A stretch of 64,000 bases of DNA from Arthrobacter sp. NicSoilB8. Lineage in GTDB: Bacteria > Actinomycetota > Actinomycetes > Actinomycetales > Micrococcaceae. Shown piece after piece: positions 25,946 to 34,111 of this stretch. Below the pieces are notes generated by a model. That model had not been told where the DNA came from, searched no databases, and saw nothing but the letters and a program-made list of their open reading frames with translations. The position numbers and the translations under genes were made by a program. Each line of letters opens with the position of its first letter. Position 1 is the stretch's first letter. The stretch spans positions 180,715-244,714 of the forward strand of contig NZ_AP024656.1 in the NCBI RefSeq assembly GCF_019977355.1, in the 5' to 3' direction.

Positions 25946-28018
25946 GCAGCACGGAATGAGGAACTGCTCGATGCTGTCCCGCAGGGGTTGCGGCTGCTGC
26001 ATTACACCCGGGACTCGGTACCGGCGGAGTATCTGGGTTCGTTCGGTTTCTACCATGGCAAGATCGGCAACATCCATCTCGACGGCCTCGGCACAACGAT
26101 GCAGAACGAGTTTATCTTCGCGATCTGGCGCATCGTCGAACTCGGCGGGCGAGTGCCCTGCGCGCCACTGGCGTTACTCCTGAGGGAGCTCGCCGCGACG
26201 TCGGAACGGCTGCAGCGGGCGGCCCAGCCGTTCAAGAGCGTGATGGACTATACGCCGGCCGAATGGCGCACAGAGCTGTCTACGACCTGGGTCCGACGGA
26301 CGCAGCAACTGCCGAACTCGAACACGCTGCGCACGATCTTGGCGCCGCTGGACCGGATCAGCAAGCTGCTCTGGTTCGCCTACGACACAAGACCGTGGTG
26401 GCAACGAGAGATCTGGGACCTGACGATGGACCCGAGGATCCCCCGACGGCCACAGGAGATGCTCGCGCAGGTAGCGATTCACTGGCACCGCCTCCAGCCT
26501 GAATGGCTTCGTCGCGGCACGATGTTCTATGTCAAAACCCAGATCGAAGGCGGCGATCTGTCATGGTCAAGCGCGCACGGCCGCTACGACTGGCTCCTAC
26601 CCTTCGGTGACTTCGTCGTTTCCCGGGATCTCCCCGGCCCACAACTCACTCCAGATCCGGAAAGGCTGCGCCCGCTGATGTTGGAGTTTCTGGCAGACGT
26701 CCGCCAGGCGAAGTCGCGCACCGGCAAGAACAAGGGCAAGCCGCGGTCCGTCGGAAGCATCGCATCAATCACAGCAGCCGTCCGGGGTCTTTACGCATTC
26801 ATGAACGACTTCGGCCCTGAAGCCGCGGTCGCAGTTGGCGATGAGCGTTGGGCGGGAATCGGGAACGAGTACCTGCGATTCTGGAGACTTGGCGACATTC
26901 CACGCAACACCCAGAAACATCGATACGACGAACGCCACCTGATTAGCGACGCCAACATGGCAGCTCTGGCCGCACACGCTCACCTGCTAAGTTCTCCCCG
27001 CTCAAGCAGCGGCCTGGAAGATGAACAGGCGATGCGCATCCTTCTCCTAATGATGAAGACAGGACGTCGAATCAACGAGATCTGCATGCTGGATCTCGAC
27101 CCGATCATCGCTGTCGAGGGACCCACACCTGAGGGTGAACAAATCGCCAAACTGCGCTACCAGCAGACCAAAATAGATGACGCTCCGAACACAATACTCA
27201 TCGATCAGGAAGCGATAGCCATCGTTGCTGAGCAGCGCCGGTGGCTCACCGAGCACTTCGCTGAGGACATTACGCCGAAGTACCTGTTCGTACGGGCCCA
27301 AAGCAATTTGCAAGGCGTTCATCCCTATCAGGCCGGGCAGTTCCGGAACCAGCTACGTCGCCTTGTTGCCCTCGCCGGCCTGACCGAACCCGACGGGACC
27401 GCGCTGGATTTGGGCAAAACACACCGGTTCCGGCACACGAAAGCGACCAGCCTCATCAACGGCGGTGTCCCCCTGCACGTCGTCCAGCGATATATGGGCC
27501 ACCTAAGCCCGGAGATGACCATGCACTACGCGCAGACCCTGGACGCAACAGCCAAAGCAGAGTTCCTCCGCGTCCGGAAGATCACGGCGTCCGGCTCCCA
27601 ACCCGGAATGGCGACTGACGACCTCTACGAACTGATGGCTTTGGACTCGCGCACCGACCGCGTGCTGCCGAACGGCTGGTGCACGCTCCCACCCGCCAAA
27701 ACCTGCGACAAGGGCAATGCTTGCCTCACCTGCAACCTCTTTGTCACCGACGAAAGGTTCCTCGGTGTTCACGAGGGCGAGATTGTCGCCCTCGACCAGC
27801 TCATCGACCGGCGGCAGGCCGCGCACCAGGAACATACAGGGCAGCCCATGAGCGAAAACCACGTCTGGCTCACGCTTCGGCGCCGGGAACAGCGCGCGCT
27901 CAAGACCATCGTAGATTCGCTCAAAAAACAGCCGGACGGCGCTCCTGAGCCACTTCGCGGCGCAGGAGCACAATCCCGGATCGCCGCGGACCGACACGAT
28001 AAGGAGGACTCGCAGTGA
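25625..28018 (+). CDS. tnpB: TnpB tyrosine recombinase with fused TnpA remnant
   Basis: 797 codons. Roughly the first 100 are out-of-frame or residual tnpA sequence; the TnpB part follows. The catalytic residues of the tyrosine-recombinase family are visible: Arg in TGRRINEI (about residue 480), HRFRHT (about 600), MGHLSPEMTMHYAQ with Tyr (about 633). A C-terminal Cys cluster (CDKGNACLTC) is typical of Tn554-type TnpB. The protein looks catalytically complete. Translation probably begins further inside than 25625, since TnpA was fused in by deletion. It overlaps tnpC by 4 bp. Confidence 0.82.
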   Translation: MRKQVYGLARRCHCSIGTGIRAAERIRSSKWSRALIPTGRVKGGNYRKLYISDELDRLYAEYVWRLCEDGLDLAVDDIDGSYVFVNIAGGRRFAPLRPETSGAPGFDAARNEELLDAVPQGLRLLHYTRDSVPAEYLGSFGFYHGKIGNIHLDGLGTTMQNEFIFAIWRIVELGGRVPCAPLALLLRELAATSERLQRAAQPFKSVMDYTPAEWRTELSTTWVRRTQQLPNSNTLRTILAPLDRISKLLWFAYDTRPWWQREIWDLTMDPRIPRRPQEMLAQVAIHWHRLQPEWLRRGTMFYVKTQIEGGDLSWSSAHGRYDWLLPFGDFVVSRDLPGPQLTPDPERLRPLMLEFLADVRQAKSRTGKNKGKPRSVGSIASITAAVRGLYAFMNDFGPEAAVAVGDERWAGIGNEYLRFWRLGDIPRNTQKHRYDERHLISDANMAALAAHAHLLSSPRSSSGLEDEQAMRILLLMMKTGRRINEICMLDLDPIIAVEGPTPEGEQIAKLRYQQTKIDDAPNTILIDQEAIAIVAEQRRWLTEHFAEDITPKYLFVRAQSNLQGVHPYQAGQFRNQLRRLVALAGLTEPDGTALDLGKTHRFRHTKATSLINGGVPLHVVQRYMGHLSPEMTMHYAQTLDATAKAEFLRVRKITASGSQPGMATDDLYELMALDSRTDRVLPNGWCTLPPAKTCDKGNACLTCNLFVTDERFLGVHEGEIVALDQLIDRRQAAHQEHTGQPMSENHVWLTLRRREQRALKTIVDSLKKQPDGAPEPLRGAGAQSRIAADRHDKEDSQ

Positions 28019-28530
28019 GCCGAGGCAACCCCGAGTTGCTCGCGCAGGCTGCTGCACGAAAACGCCAGGCAGCACGAGACCGTGCTGATGCCGGGATACG
28101 AGCGCTCCTCAAGGTCGGCGCCCCCATCACTTTCGAGGCCGTGGCCGCAGCGGGGAACGTTTCCAAGGATTTCCTTTACCGCACGACCGACCTGCGCGAC
28201 CGTATTCAAGACCTTCGCAAGCGCACTACGGGCAAGCCGGGAGTCGCCCCGTTGGGGGAGCCCGCCGCAGCAACGACGACGAGCAGTGTGGTCCGCACGC
28301 TCACCATTACCCTCAGAGAGGAGCGCTCCCGGCATCGGGCCGAGATCTCCGAACTCAAGACCGCCCTAGAAGCCGCCCACGGCGAGCTGTTGAGGCTACG
28401 GCGCCTCCATGGGGACTCGGGGCAGGATGATGCGCCAAATAACTTCTCGAAGCGCCTACCCTCCGGCCAGCGTGTGAGCCCCGGCGGCCAAGGCGAGGAT
28501 GACCGCCGCGACGGCGGCACTAGGGGGTAG
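28015..28530 (+). CDS. tnpC: TnpC-like protein (DUF6262 type)
   Basis: 171 aa, GTG start overlapping the tnpB stop (GTGA). The N-terminus holds an HTH-like segment (ITFEAVAAAGNVSKDFLYRT), followed by a coiled coil (LREERSRHRAEISELKTALE). This matches the small third protein of Tn554-type elements, which affects transposition efficiency and orientation rather than catalysis. Confidence 0.8.
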   Translation: MSRGNPELLAQAAARKRQAARDRADAGIRALLKVGAPITFEAVAAAGNVSKDFLYRTTDLRDRIQDLRKRTTGKPGVAPLGEPAAATTTSSVVRTLTITLREERSRHRAEISELKTALEAAHGELLRLRRLHGDSGQDDAPNNFSKRLPSGQRVSPGGQGEDDRRDGGTRG

Positions 28531-28640
28531 CTGGAACGGCGCTTTGTCGGAACATGGTGCGCCTTCTCTTTCGTTCGGGGCGGCGGCCGCCGGTTCACGC
28601 AGGTCAGTCTCGGGCTCCTCTTGCCGGGAATCCCCAGCGC

Positions 28641-28776
28641 CTACATAGCGGCGTCGGCGAGGAAGGATCCGATGATCTCCGCAATGATCACGGTGAAGGT
28701 AATGGCGAAGACGAGGATCAGTTCGCCCCCGGTTCCCTGCTGCGGCCGCGCCGTGGTCGTGGTCGCGCCCGCTCAT
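28641..28776 (-). pseudogene. second CDF-type metal transporter, N-terminal scrap
   Basis: ATG overlaps the stop of the CDF gene (ATGA). The start is MSGRDHDHGAAAAG, a His-rich N-terminus typical of CzcD/ZitB-type exporters. After a frameshift, LILVFAITFTVIIAEIIGSF looks like the first membrane helix before ADAAM-stop. Only about 45 codons remain. Confidence 0.5.
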
Positions 28777-29546
28777 GCGTGCCCGTCCGGGCGGGTGCCG
28801 GTCAGCGTGATGTCTTGCTGTCCGAGCCCTGACCCGCACCCCTCGCAACAGCCGTCGGCGGAAGATTCATCCGGACCGTGTCCTGCGTCTCCGGGCGCCT
28901 CAGCTGCATGGGGAACAGTGCAGCATACGTCGCCCTGCCAGGCGCTTATGCCTTCCCGGACGGCGATGACAGCGATGACCAGCGCGGCGGCCGCGTCGGC
29001 CCACCACCAGCCCAGGGTGCTGTTGAGGACCAGGCCCATGAGCAGGACGGCCGAAACGTAAGTGCACAGCAGAGTCTGTTTGGAATCGGCAACCGCGGTC
29101 CGGGATCCGAGCTCCCGTCCGGCGCGGCGCTGCAGCCAGGACAGGACGGGCATGATGGCCAGGCTCAGTGCAGCGATGATGATGCCCGGTGTGGAGTGCT
29201 GCGCTTCGCCGCCGCCGGCCAGGGAGGTCACGGAGTCGAAGGTGACGAACGCGGCGAGGGCGAAGAAGGAGATCGCGATGAGCCGCAGCGTCAGATGCTC
29301 GCGATGCTCGGGATCCTTGGCGGAGAACTGCCAGGACAGGGCGAGGGCCGAGGCCACCTCGATCACTGAATCCAGTCCGAACGCGATCAGCGCCGAGGAT
29401 TCCGCGACGCCACCGGCCCAAAGGGCGACAACGGCCTCGATAACGTTGTAGCTGATGGTCGCGGCGGCGAAGAGCCGGATCCGGCGGCTCAGAACGGCGC
29501 GGCGGGCCGGGGCTGGCGCGAGTTGGGAGGTGCTCACGTCAGGCAC
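28773..29546 (-). CDS. CDF-family heavy-metal cation efflux protein
   Basis: 257 aa with about five to six membrane helices. CDF landmarks are SSALIAFGLDSVIEVASALA (metal-site region in helix 2) and WWADAAAALVIAVIAV (helix 5). The C-terminus is Cys/His-rich (DVCCTVPH; GCCEGCG) and probably binds metal. The family exports Zn, Cd, Co or similar in exchange for protons. It is cotranscribed with the metal-sensing ArsR regulator whose stop it overlaps by 13 bp. It lies inside the Tn554-like element as cargo. The ion specificity is not known. Confidence 0.85.
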   Translation of the reverse strand: MPDVSTSQLAPAPARRAVLSRRIRLFAAATISYNVIEAVVALWAGGVAESSALIAFGLDSVIEVASALALSWQFSAKDPEHREHLTLRLIAISFFALAAFVTFDSVTSLAGGGEAQHSTPGIIIAALSLAIMPVLSWLQRRAGRELGSRTAVADSKQTLLCTYVSAVLLMGLVLNSTLGWWWADAAAALVIAVIAVREGISAWQGDVCCTVPHAAEAPGDAGHGPDESSADGCCEGCGSGLGQQDITLTGTRPDGHA

Positions 29547-29860
29547 GTCCCGTCAGGTGCGCAGCAGGACGGGTCCACAGCCAGCACGACGCCGAGCAGG
29601 TCACCGATCGCGTGTCCCAGCCGGGCATCGGCGAGCTCGTACCGGCTCCGCCGACCGTCCGGAACAGACACGACGAGGCCGCAGCCGCGAAGACACGTCA
29701 GATGGTTGGAGATGCTCTGTCGCGATACGCCCAGAGAATCAGCCAGGTCCGACGGGTAGGCGGGTGCCTCCGCGAGAGCCAAAAGAATCCGAGCCCGGGT
29801 CGGATCCGAGACCGCGTAGCCGAACCGCGCCAGCACCGGTGCATGCGTGAGTGTTACCAT
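29534..29860 (-). CDS. CmtR-like ArsR/SmtB metal-sensing repressor
   Basis: 108 aa from ATG 29860. Winged-HTH: DPTRARILLALAEAP, then the recognition helix SRQSISNHLTCLRGCGLV. Two Cys four residues apart in the recognition helix (TCLRGC) and C-terminal Cys (SCCAPDGTC) match the Cd/Pb site of CmtR. Metal binding should release DNA and derepress the CDF gene. The upstream start at 30004 would add residues encoded by the transposon end and is unlikely. Confidence 0.85.
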   Translation of the reverse strand: MVTLTHAPVLARFGYAVSDPTRARILLALAEAPAYPSDLADSLGVSRQSISNHLTCLRGCGLVVSVPDGRRSRYELADARLGHAIGDLLGVVLAVDPSCCAPDGTCLT

Positions 29861-29869
29861 GACTTGAAA

Positions 29870-29903
29870 GTACAGCGATAGATGTATCCACGCAATTCTG
29901 TAC
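29870..29903. promoter_or_regulatory. candidate CmtR-type operator
   Basis: Inverted repeat GTACAG (29870-29875) and CTGTAC (29898-29903), 22 bp apart, directly upstream of the regulator start, where ArsR-family repressors bind. Confidence 0.45.
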
Positions 29904-30040
29904 CTATATTTGCCCGGTCCACCCCCAACCGTCCCGGCTGCTACTCGATCTTCAGCGGCAAAAAGTCTGGAGAGGTGGAGCGCTTGAGGACGCGTCTTCA
30001 ACACTCCCGACCCGCAGCTGCCCGGACGACGGGTAAAGGA

Positions 30041-30361
30041 CTACAGATAAGCCGGGATCAGAGCCCGCCGCTTGATCGCCGCCTTGCGGAAAGCCGGCTT
30101 CTCCAGAATGGATTCGCTCCGGGCGTTAATCAGCTTCGAGCCGATCTTCACATCCTTGACCCAGGACGGGACGAGGCCCCAGCGGGCGATCAACAGCCGG
30201 CGCTCCACGGCGTCCTCATCCAGCCGCTCGGCGATGATCGGGACATCCTGGGTCGGCGCCACATTCCAACTCGGCGCAGGCGGGCTGCCCTCGACGTCCT
30301 TCGCCTCGAAATGACGCAGGAGATCCCCGGTCGCCTTGGACATCACGTACCTGCCGCACAT
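30041..30361 (-). pseudogene. SRAP gene 5' half with catalytic Cys2
   Basis: Starts MCGRYVMSKATGDLL. Cys2, the residue that crosslinks abasic DNA in SRAP proteins, is present, as are SWNVAPTQDVPII and INARSESI. True SRAP sequence ends at RRALIPA (30051); the last codons to the stop at 30041 come from the transposon. The missing half lies 5.2 kb away at 24552-24849. Confidence 0.85.
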
Positions 30362-30376
30362 GCCTTAATTCTCCCC

Positions 30377-30459
30377 CGTTACATTTATTGGGTTCCCGAC
30401 CGCCGGGGACATGGTCGCTGGACCCGGTATGACTTTCCTGCCCTGTCACTGATGATCCG
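30377..30459. promoter_or_regulatory. SRAP upstream region, shared with 10.8 kb
   Basis: 83 bp upstream of the SRAP start that recur at 10811-10892. Homology ends at GATGATCCG, beyond which the IS110 element end begins, so that element probably inserted here. Confidence 0.5.
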
Positions 30460-30474
30460 AATCTTCTATATCTG

Positions 30475-31554
30475 TCAAGCCGTCCTCGGGACCGTGTCGT
30501 TAGCGGTGTGGAGCGCGTTCAGGGCGCGATAGAGGTGCCGGGCGAGATATCTCTTGAGGATGCGGCGGATCTCTCGTGGGTTCTTACCTTCGACTTTCTT
30601 GCGTTCGGCATAGGCCCGGGTGACGGGGTCGTGGACCATCCTGACGACGGTAGCCATGTGGAGTGCACTGTTGAGGCGCCTGTCGCCTCCTCTGTTGAGT
30701 CTGTGTCGGACTGTGTTCCCCGACGATGCTGGGATGGGATTGACCCCGGCCAGGGCGGCGAAGGCGGCCTCGGAACGTACCCGGCCCAGATGCGACCAGG
30801 CTGTGTAGACCACGGCGGCGGTCACGGTCCCGATTCCTGTTTCCTCCAGAAGCGGAGCGGCGGGGCTGGACTCCAGAAGCTCCGTGGTGCGGGTGTGATT
30901 GTCCTTAAGCTCGGCGTCCAGCGTGGTGATGCGCTTGGCGAGCCGGACGGCCTCGGCCCGCGCAGTCGACAGAGCCAACTCTTCGTCGCGGGCGCGCCAG
31001 TGGGAGATCTCGGTGATCTGGGTATCGGTGAGGGGCTTGCGGGCGTCGATTCCTAGGTCGATGGCCCGCAGTAGGGCGGTAAGGGCGTTGACCTTAGCGG
31101 TCCGCTCGAGCGTCATCTGCTCTCTGGCGGCGACCAGGACGCGCAGGGCGGCACGGATTCCATCGTCCTGTCGCGGGATTCGCAGACGAGCCTCGTCCAG
31201 TGGAAGAGCTGCTGCAGCGATGGCGGCCGCGTCCAGCGGATCGGATTTTCCGGCGCCCCGGCGGGCGGGTGCGTAGGCCCTGGGGGCTTCAACGACTCGG
31301 TACCCCGCCCTTCCGACGGTGCCCGTGAGCAGGGCCCCGTAGCTGCCGGTGCCCTCGATGACCCACAAGGCACCGAGGTCGCCGCCCGTGCGGCGTGCGG
31401 CCCAGGCGATCGCACGGTTCCTACCGGCGTGCGTATTCGGGAAGGCCTGGGTGCCCAGATGCTCGCCGCTGGCGGCGATAACGGCATAGGTATGTGTGCG
31501 GGCGTGGGTGTCCACGCCGATGACGAACGGGTGGGAGCATGCGACAGTGGTCAT
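30475..31554 (-). CDS. IS110-family transposase (second type)
   Basis: 359 aa from ATG 31554 (MTTVACSHPFVIGVDTH). The DEDD domain shows GVDTHARTH, LWVIEGTGSYG and KSDPLDAAAIA. The Tnp_20 domain shows EETGIGTVTAAVVYTAWSHL and ALAGVNPIPASSGNTVRHRL, with the conserved Ser region. It is intact and full length. It differs strongly from the transposases at 3.7 and 32.0 kb. About 450 bp separate its start from the divergent transposase at 32007. Its promoter-proximal non-coding end (about 31560-31900) may encode a guide RNA. Confidence 0.88.
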   Translation of the reverse strand: MTTVACSHPFVIGVDTHARTHTYAVIAASGEHLGTQAFPNTHAGRNRAIAWAARRTGGDLGALWVIEGTGSYGALLTGTVGRAGYRVVEAPRAYAPARRGAGKSDPLDAAAIAAAALPLDEARLRIPRQDDGIRAALRVLVAAREQMTLERTAKVNALTALLRAIDLGIDARKPLTDTQITEISHWRARDEELALSTARAEAVRLAKRITTLDAELKDNHTRTTELLESSPAAPLLEETGIGTVTAAVVYTAWSHLGRVRSEAAFAALAGVNPIPASSGNTVRHRLNRGGDRRLNSALHMATVVRMVHDPVTRAYAERKKVEGKNPREIRRILKRYLARHLYRALNALHTANDTVPRTA

Positions 31555-31903
31555 CGCGGTCGGGGTTCCTTCCTCACGAACGGGCAGATGCTTCAGGCCG
31601 CGCGGTGCGGCCCGGACGCCGGCCCGGGTGAAGGTCACTCAGAGGCATTCCTGTGATGAGCCACAGTCCTAAGGGGCTGGGCAGTCTTCTGATCAAGCCA
31701 TCGAGGTGGGCCGGGCAGGCACTGGCCGCCATTTCCGTGACCGGACAATTCGGATCCAAGGCCCAAGAAAGGGCCGAGGGGGTGTTGAGTCACAGCCAGG
31801 AAGAGGCGTCCAGCACCAACCCTGCCAGCCAGTCCCAGACCAGCCACATCAAGACTCACAGGGGGGTGTTGTCGCCGGGTCCGGAGGCACTTGTTGACCG
31901 CTG
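31555..31903. other. non-coding flank of the IS110 element
   Basis: About 350 bp upstream of the 30475-31554 transposase and left of the next element. No convincing gene. This is the 5' end of the IS110 unit, where a bridge/seek RNA would be located in IS110-group members; boundaries were not resolvable by eye. Confidence 0.4.
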
Positions 31904-33223
31904 ATAGGGACAAGGCCGGACCAACGGGTTCAGGTCTCTTCGTAACGTGGGTGCCGGCAGCGGGTGTCGTGACTGCGGCCATAGAGTGGTGCGAAGGAGC
32001 GCCAGTATGGATCAGGGATTCGACGTTTACTGCGGACTTGATGTCGGCAAGAGCGAACACCACGCCACCGCGCTGAGCCGCGCCGGCGAACGCCTTTTTG
32101 ATAAGCCGTTGCCGCAGGACGAAGCCCGGCTGCGGGAGCTTTTCACGACGCTGCAGCAGCATGGGAACGTGCTGATGGTCGTGGACCAGCCCAACACCAT
32201 CGGTGCCCTGCCCGTGGCGGTGGCCAGGGATTGCGGCTGCGAAGTCGCTTACCTGCCCGGGCTGGCCATGCGCAAAGCGGCGGATCTGCATCCCGGTAAT
32301 TCGAAAACAGATGCCCGGGACGCATTCATCATTGCCGAGACAGCCCGGGCGATGCCTCACACGCTGCGGGCCGTGGACCGGGACAGCGAGGTCCTCTCCG
32401 CACTGAAAGTCCTCTCCGGGTTCGACGCCGATCTGACCCACGAATGCACCCGCGCCATCAACCGGCTGCGGTCCCTGCTGCTGCAGATCTTCCCGGCCCT
32501 GGAACGTGCCTTCCCCGGCACGGTCCTGACCCGTCCCCTCGTCCTGGACCTGCTGATCAAATACGCCGGTCCCACGGGCCTGCGCGCCGCAGGCCGCACC
32601 AACGTGCTGCGCTGGGCCCGCCACCACAGCCGGAAGGACCCCGTCCAGCTTGTAGATGCAATCTTCACCGCGCTCGGAGAGCAGACGGTAACCGTCGCCG
32701 GAACCGAAGCCGTCGAACTCGTCATCCCGCGCGTCGCCGCCCAGATCAAGGAACTCAAACACCAGCGCGCCATCGTCGCCGACGAAGTCGAGAAACTCCT
32801 GGACGACTTCCCTCTTTCCCGGGTCTTGATGTCCATGCCGGGAGTCGGCATCAAGACCGCCGCGACGATACTCCTGACCATCGGCGACGCAAGCAGCTTC
32901 AAAACCGCCGGGCACCTCGCCGCCTACGCCGGCATCGCGCCCGTCACCCGCCGGTCCGGCACCTCCATCCGCGGCGAATTCCCGGCCCGCTCCGGCAACA
33001 AACAACTCAAGAACGCGCTCTTCCGATCCGCCTGGATCGCCTCGTGCCATGACCCGCTCTCCAAGGCCTACTACGACCGGAAACGCGCCCAAGGAAAGAA
33101 GCACAACGCCGCCATCATCTGCCTCGCCCGGCGCCGCTGCGACGTCATCCACGCGATGCTCCGAAACGGGACACTCTACGAGGAAAAAGCTCCCCAGGCC
33201 GCTTGACCAAAAGCATAGGGACA
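31904..33223 (+). mobile_element. IS110-family element flanked by ATAGGGACA
   Basis: The 9-mer ATAGGGACA occurs at 31904-31912 before the transposase and again at 33215-33223 just after it, framing a ~1.3-kb unit. TTGACC also precedes both copies within 15 bp. IS110 recombinases leave a short core at both ends, so this pair probably marks target and donor junctions. Confidence 0.6.
32007..33206 (+). CDS. IS110-family transposase (third type)
   Basis: 399 aa from ATG 32007, GAAGGAG 7 bp upstream. DEDD motifs: YCGLDVGKSEHHA, LMVVDQPNTIG and KTDARDAFIIAE. C-terminal part: LMSMPGVGIKTAATILL, AYAGIAPVTRRSGTSIRGEF (Ser region) and YYDRKRAQGKKHN. Full length and apparently intact. It is closest in layout to the transposase at 3.7-5.1 kb but clearly different in sequence. 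Confidence 0.9.
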   Translation: MDQGFDVYCGLDVGKSEHHATALSRAGERLFDKPLPQDEARLRELFTTLQQHGNVLMVVDQPNTIGALPVAVARDCGCEVAYLPGLAMRKAADLHPGNSKTDARDAFIIAETARAMPHTLRAVDRDSEVLSALKVLSGFDADLTHECTRAINRLRSLLLQIFPALERAFPGTVLTRPLVLDLLIKYAGPTGLRAAGRTNVLRWARHHSRKDPVQLVDAIFTALGEQTVTVAGTEAVELVIPRVAAQIKELKHQRAIVADEVEKLLDDFPLSRVLMSMPGVGIKTAATILLTIGDASSFKTAGHLAAYAGIAPVTRRSGTSIRGEFPARSGNKQLKNALFRSAWIASCHDPLSKAYYDRKRAQGKKHNAAIICLARRRCDVIHAMLRNGTLYEEKAPQAA

Positions 33224-33250
33224 CCCCCCGCCGGGGTTCCCGGCGGGGGG
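33224..33250. terminator. 12-bp GC hairpin between convergent genes
   Basis: CCCCCCGCCGGG and CCCGGCGGGGGG with a 3-nt loop. It separates the IS110 transposase from the convergent HTH gene ending at 33261 and could act both ways. Confidence 0.75.
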
Positions 33251-33260
33251 GGTTGGAGGG

Positions 33261-33551
33261 TCAGTCCTCGGTGGTTGTTTCCTCGGGGATCTGCCCGGCG
33301 GCGATCCGCTGGGCCGTCTTGTCGTAGGCGGCCTCGATGTAGGCCAGCAGGTCATCCTCCCGGACGCGCCAGACGCCGCGGCCGCCGAACTGCGCGGCCC
33401 GCAGTTCCCCGCTGCGCACCAGCGCATACACCAAAGGTGTGTTGACGTTCAGGACTTCCTTCACCTGATCCAACGTCAGCATCCTGGGCAGTCCCCCACC
33501 AACCCCCGGCACCGCCGGCGCGTCGGTGTCGTCGGTCCGTTTCGCCGTCAT
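33261..33551 (-). CDS. helix-turn-helix (excisionase-like) DNA-binding protein
   Basis: 96 aa. The central domain MLTLDQVKEVLNVNTPLVYA, with RSGELRAAQFGGRGVWRVRE after it, is the MerR/excisionase-type winged HTH (helix_turn_helix 17 group). The tail is acidic. It overlaps the upstream gene by 4 bp, so the two are coupled. In plasmids such pairs often follow partition or replication genes. The target is unknown. Confidence 0.7.
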   Translation of the reverse strand: MTAKRTDDTDAPAVPGVGGGLPRMLTLDQVKEVLNVNTPLVYALVRSGELRAAQFGGRGVWRVREDDLLAYIEAAYDKTAQRIAAGQIPEETTTED

Positions 33552-33808
33552 CGGGTCCCCCCGTTCCGGTGCTGCAGTTCATCCCTCGTGCGTTGCCCGC
33601 GGCGCAGCGCACCGGCCGGAACCGGATCCCATGCCCGGCCCTGGTTGTGGCGGCGCTGCAGCCGCTTCACCTCCCGCATCGTGGCCCGCACGATGAAGTC
33701 CGACACGGACGCGTCCCCTTCCAGGTGACCTGCGGCCAGGAACGCCGCACGGACCTGGCCGGCCTGGTCTTCAGTGAAATAGGGCGTGAACGCCGCGATC
33801 TTCTTCAT
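33548..33808 (-). CDS. small basic protein, possible RHH partition-type DNA binder
   Basis: 86 aa: KKIAAFTPYFTEDQAGQVRA, then ASVSDFIVRATMREVKRLQR, a strand-helix-helix pattern like ribbon-helix-helix proteins, with a basic C-terminus. A ParG/ParB-small type role is possible from layout, but no ParA gene is next to it in this window. Coupled to the HTH gene downstream. Confidence 0.55.
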   Translation of the reverse strand: MKKIAAFTPYFTEDQAGQVRAAFLAAGHLEGDASVSDFIVRATMREVKRLQRRHNQGRAWDPVPAGALRRGQRTRDELQHRNGGTR

Positions 33809-33839
33809 CCCGTTGATCTTCCCTCACGCAGTGCCCGGC

Positions 33840-34025
33840 TCATGAACCTTGGCCCCTCCCGGCGTGGCCCCTGACGGTCCGCTCCGGCAGGACCGGACGG
33901 ACGGTCCAGAACACCAGCAGGACCGCACGTGCCGCGGTCAACAGGACATCGGGCCAGCTGAACCCTTCCACCCCAGAGCCGGGACATGGCCGGGAGGTGG
34001 TTATCGTCGCAATAACGTTGCCCAT
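33840..34025 (-). CDS. possible small membrane protein
   Basis: 61 codons. The second half, WPDVLLTAARAVLLVFWTVR, is a single membrane helix with strong third-position GC. The N-terminal part is less convincing and GTG 33971 could be the start. It fills the gap between ssb and the RHH-like gene on the same strand. No family recognised. Confidence 0.35.
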   Translation of the reverse strand: MGNVIATITTSRPCPGSGVEGFSWPDVLLTAARAVLLVFWTVRPVLPERTVRGHAGRGQGS

Positions 34026-34111
34026 CTAGCCCGGTTCCGGAGCGTTCCTGCAATGTCTTGGCCATCAGTGCCCCTGCATTCGATCCGCGGATGTTTGGGC
34101 CTCGTGCAATC

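Larger units (their letters stand above)
24850..30050 (+). mobile_element. Tn554-like transposon (5.2 kb) inserted in a SRAP gene
   Basis: The element lies between two halves of one SRAP reading frame, with the hexamer GCCGGG at both junctions (24844-24849 and 30051-30056). The left end begins TTATCCGGTACTC and this block recurs at about 24919; the right end is ACTACAGATAA. GTCTTCAAC motifs occur near both ends and may be recombinase sites. It carries tnpA-tnpB-tnpC type genes and a metal-sensor/CDF cassette. Tn554-family elements insert site-specifically without long duplications and leave a ~6-nt core at the ends, which fits. Confidence 0.8.

Noticed and set aside
31635..33224. 529-codon minus-strand frame
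   Set aside because: Antisense of the IS110 transposase at 32007-33206; Gly/Asp/Val-rich shadow without domains.
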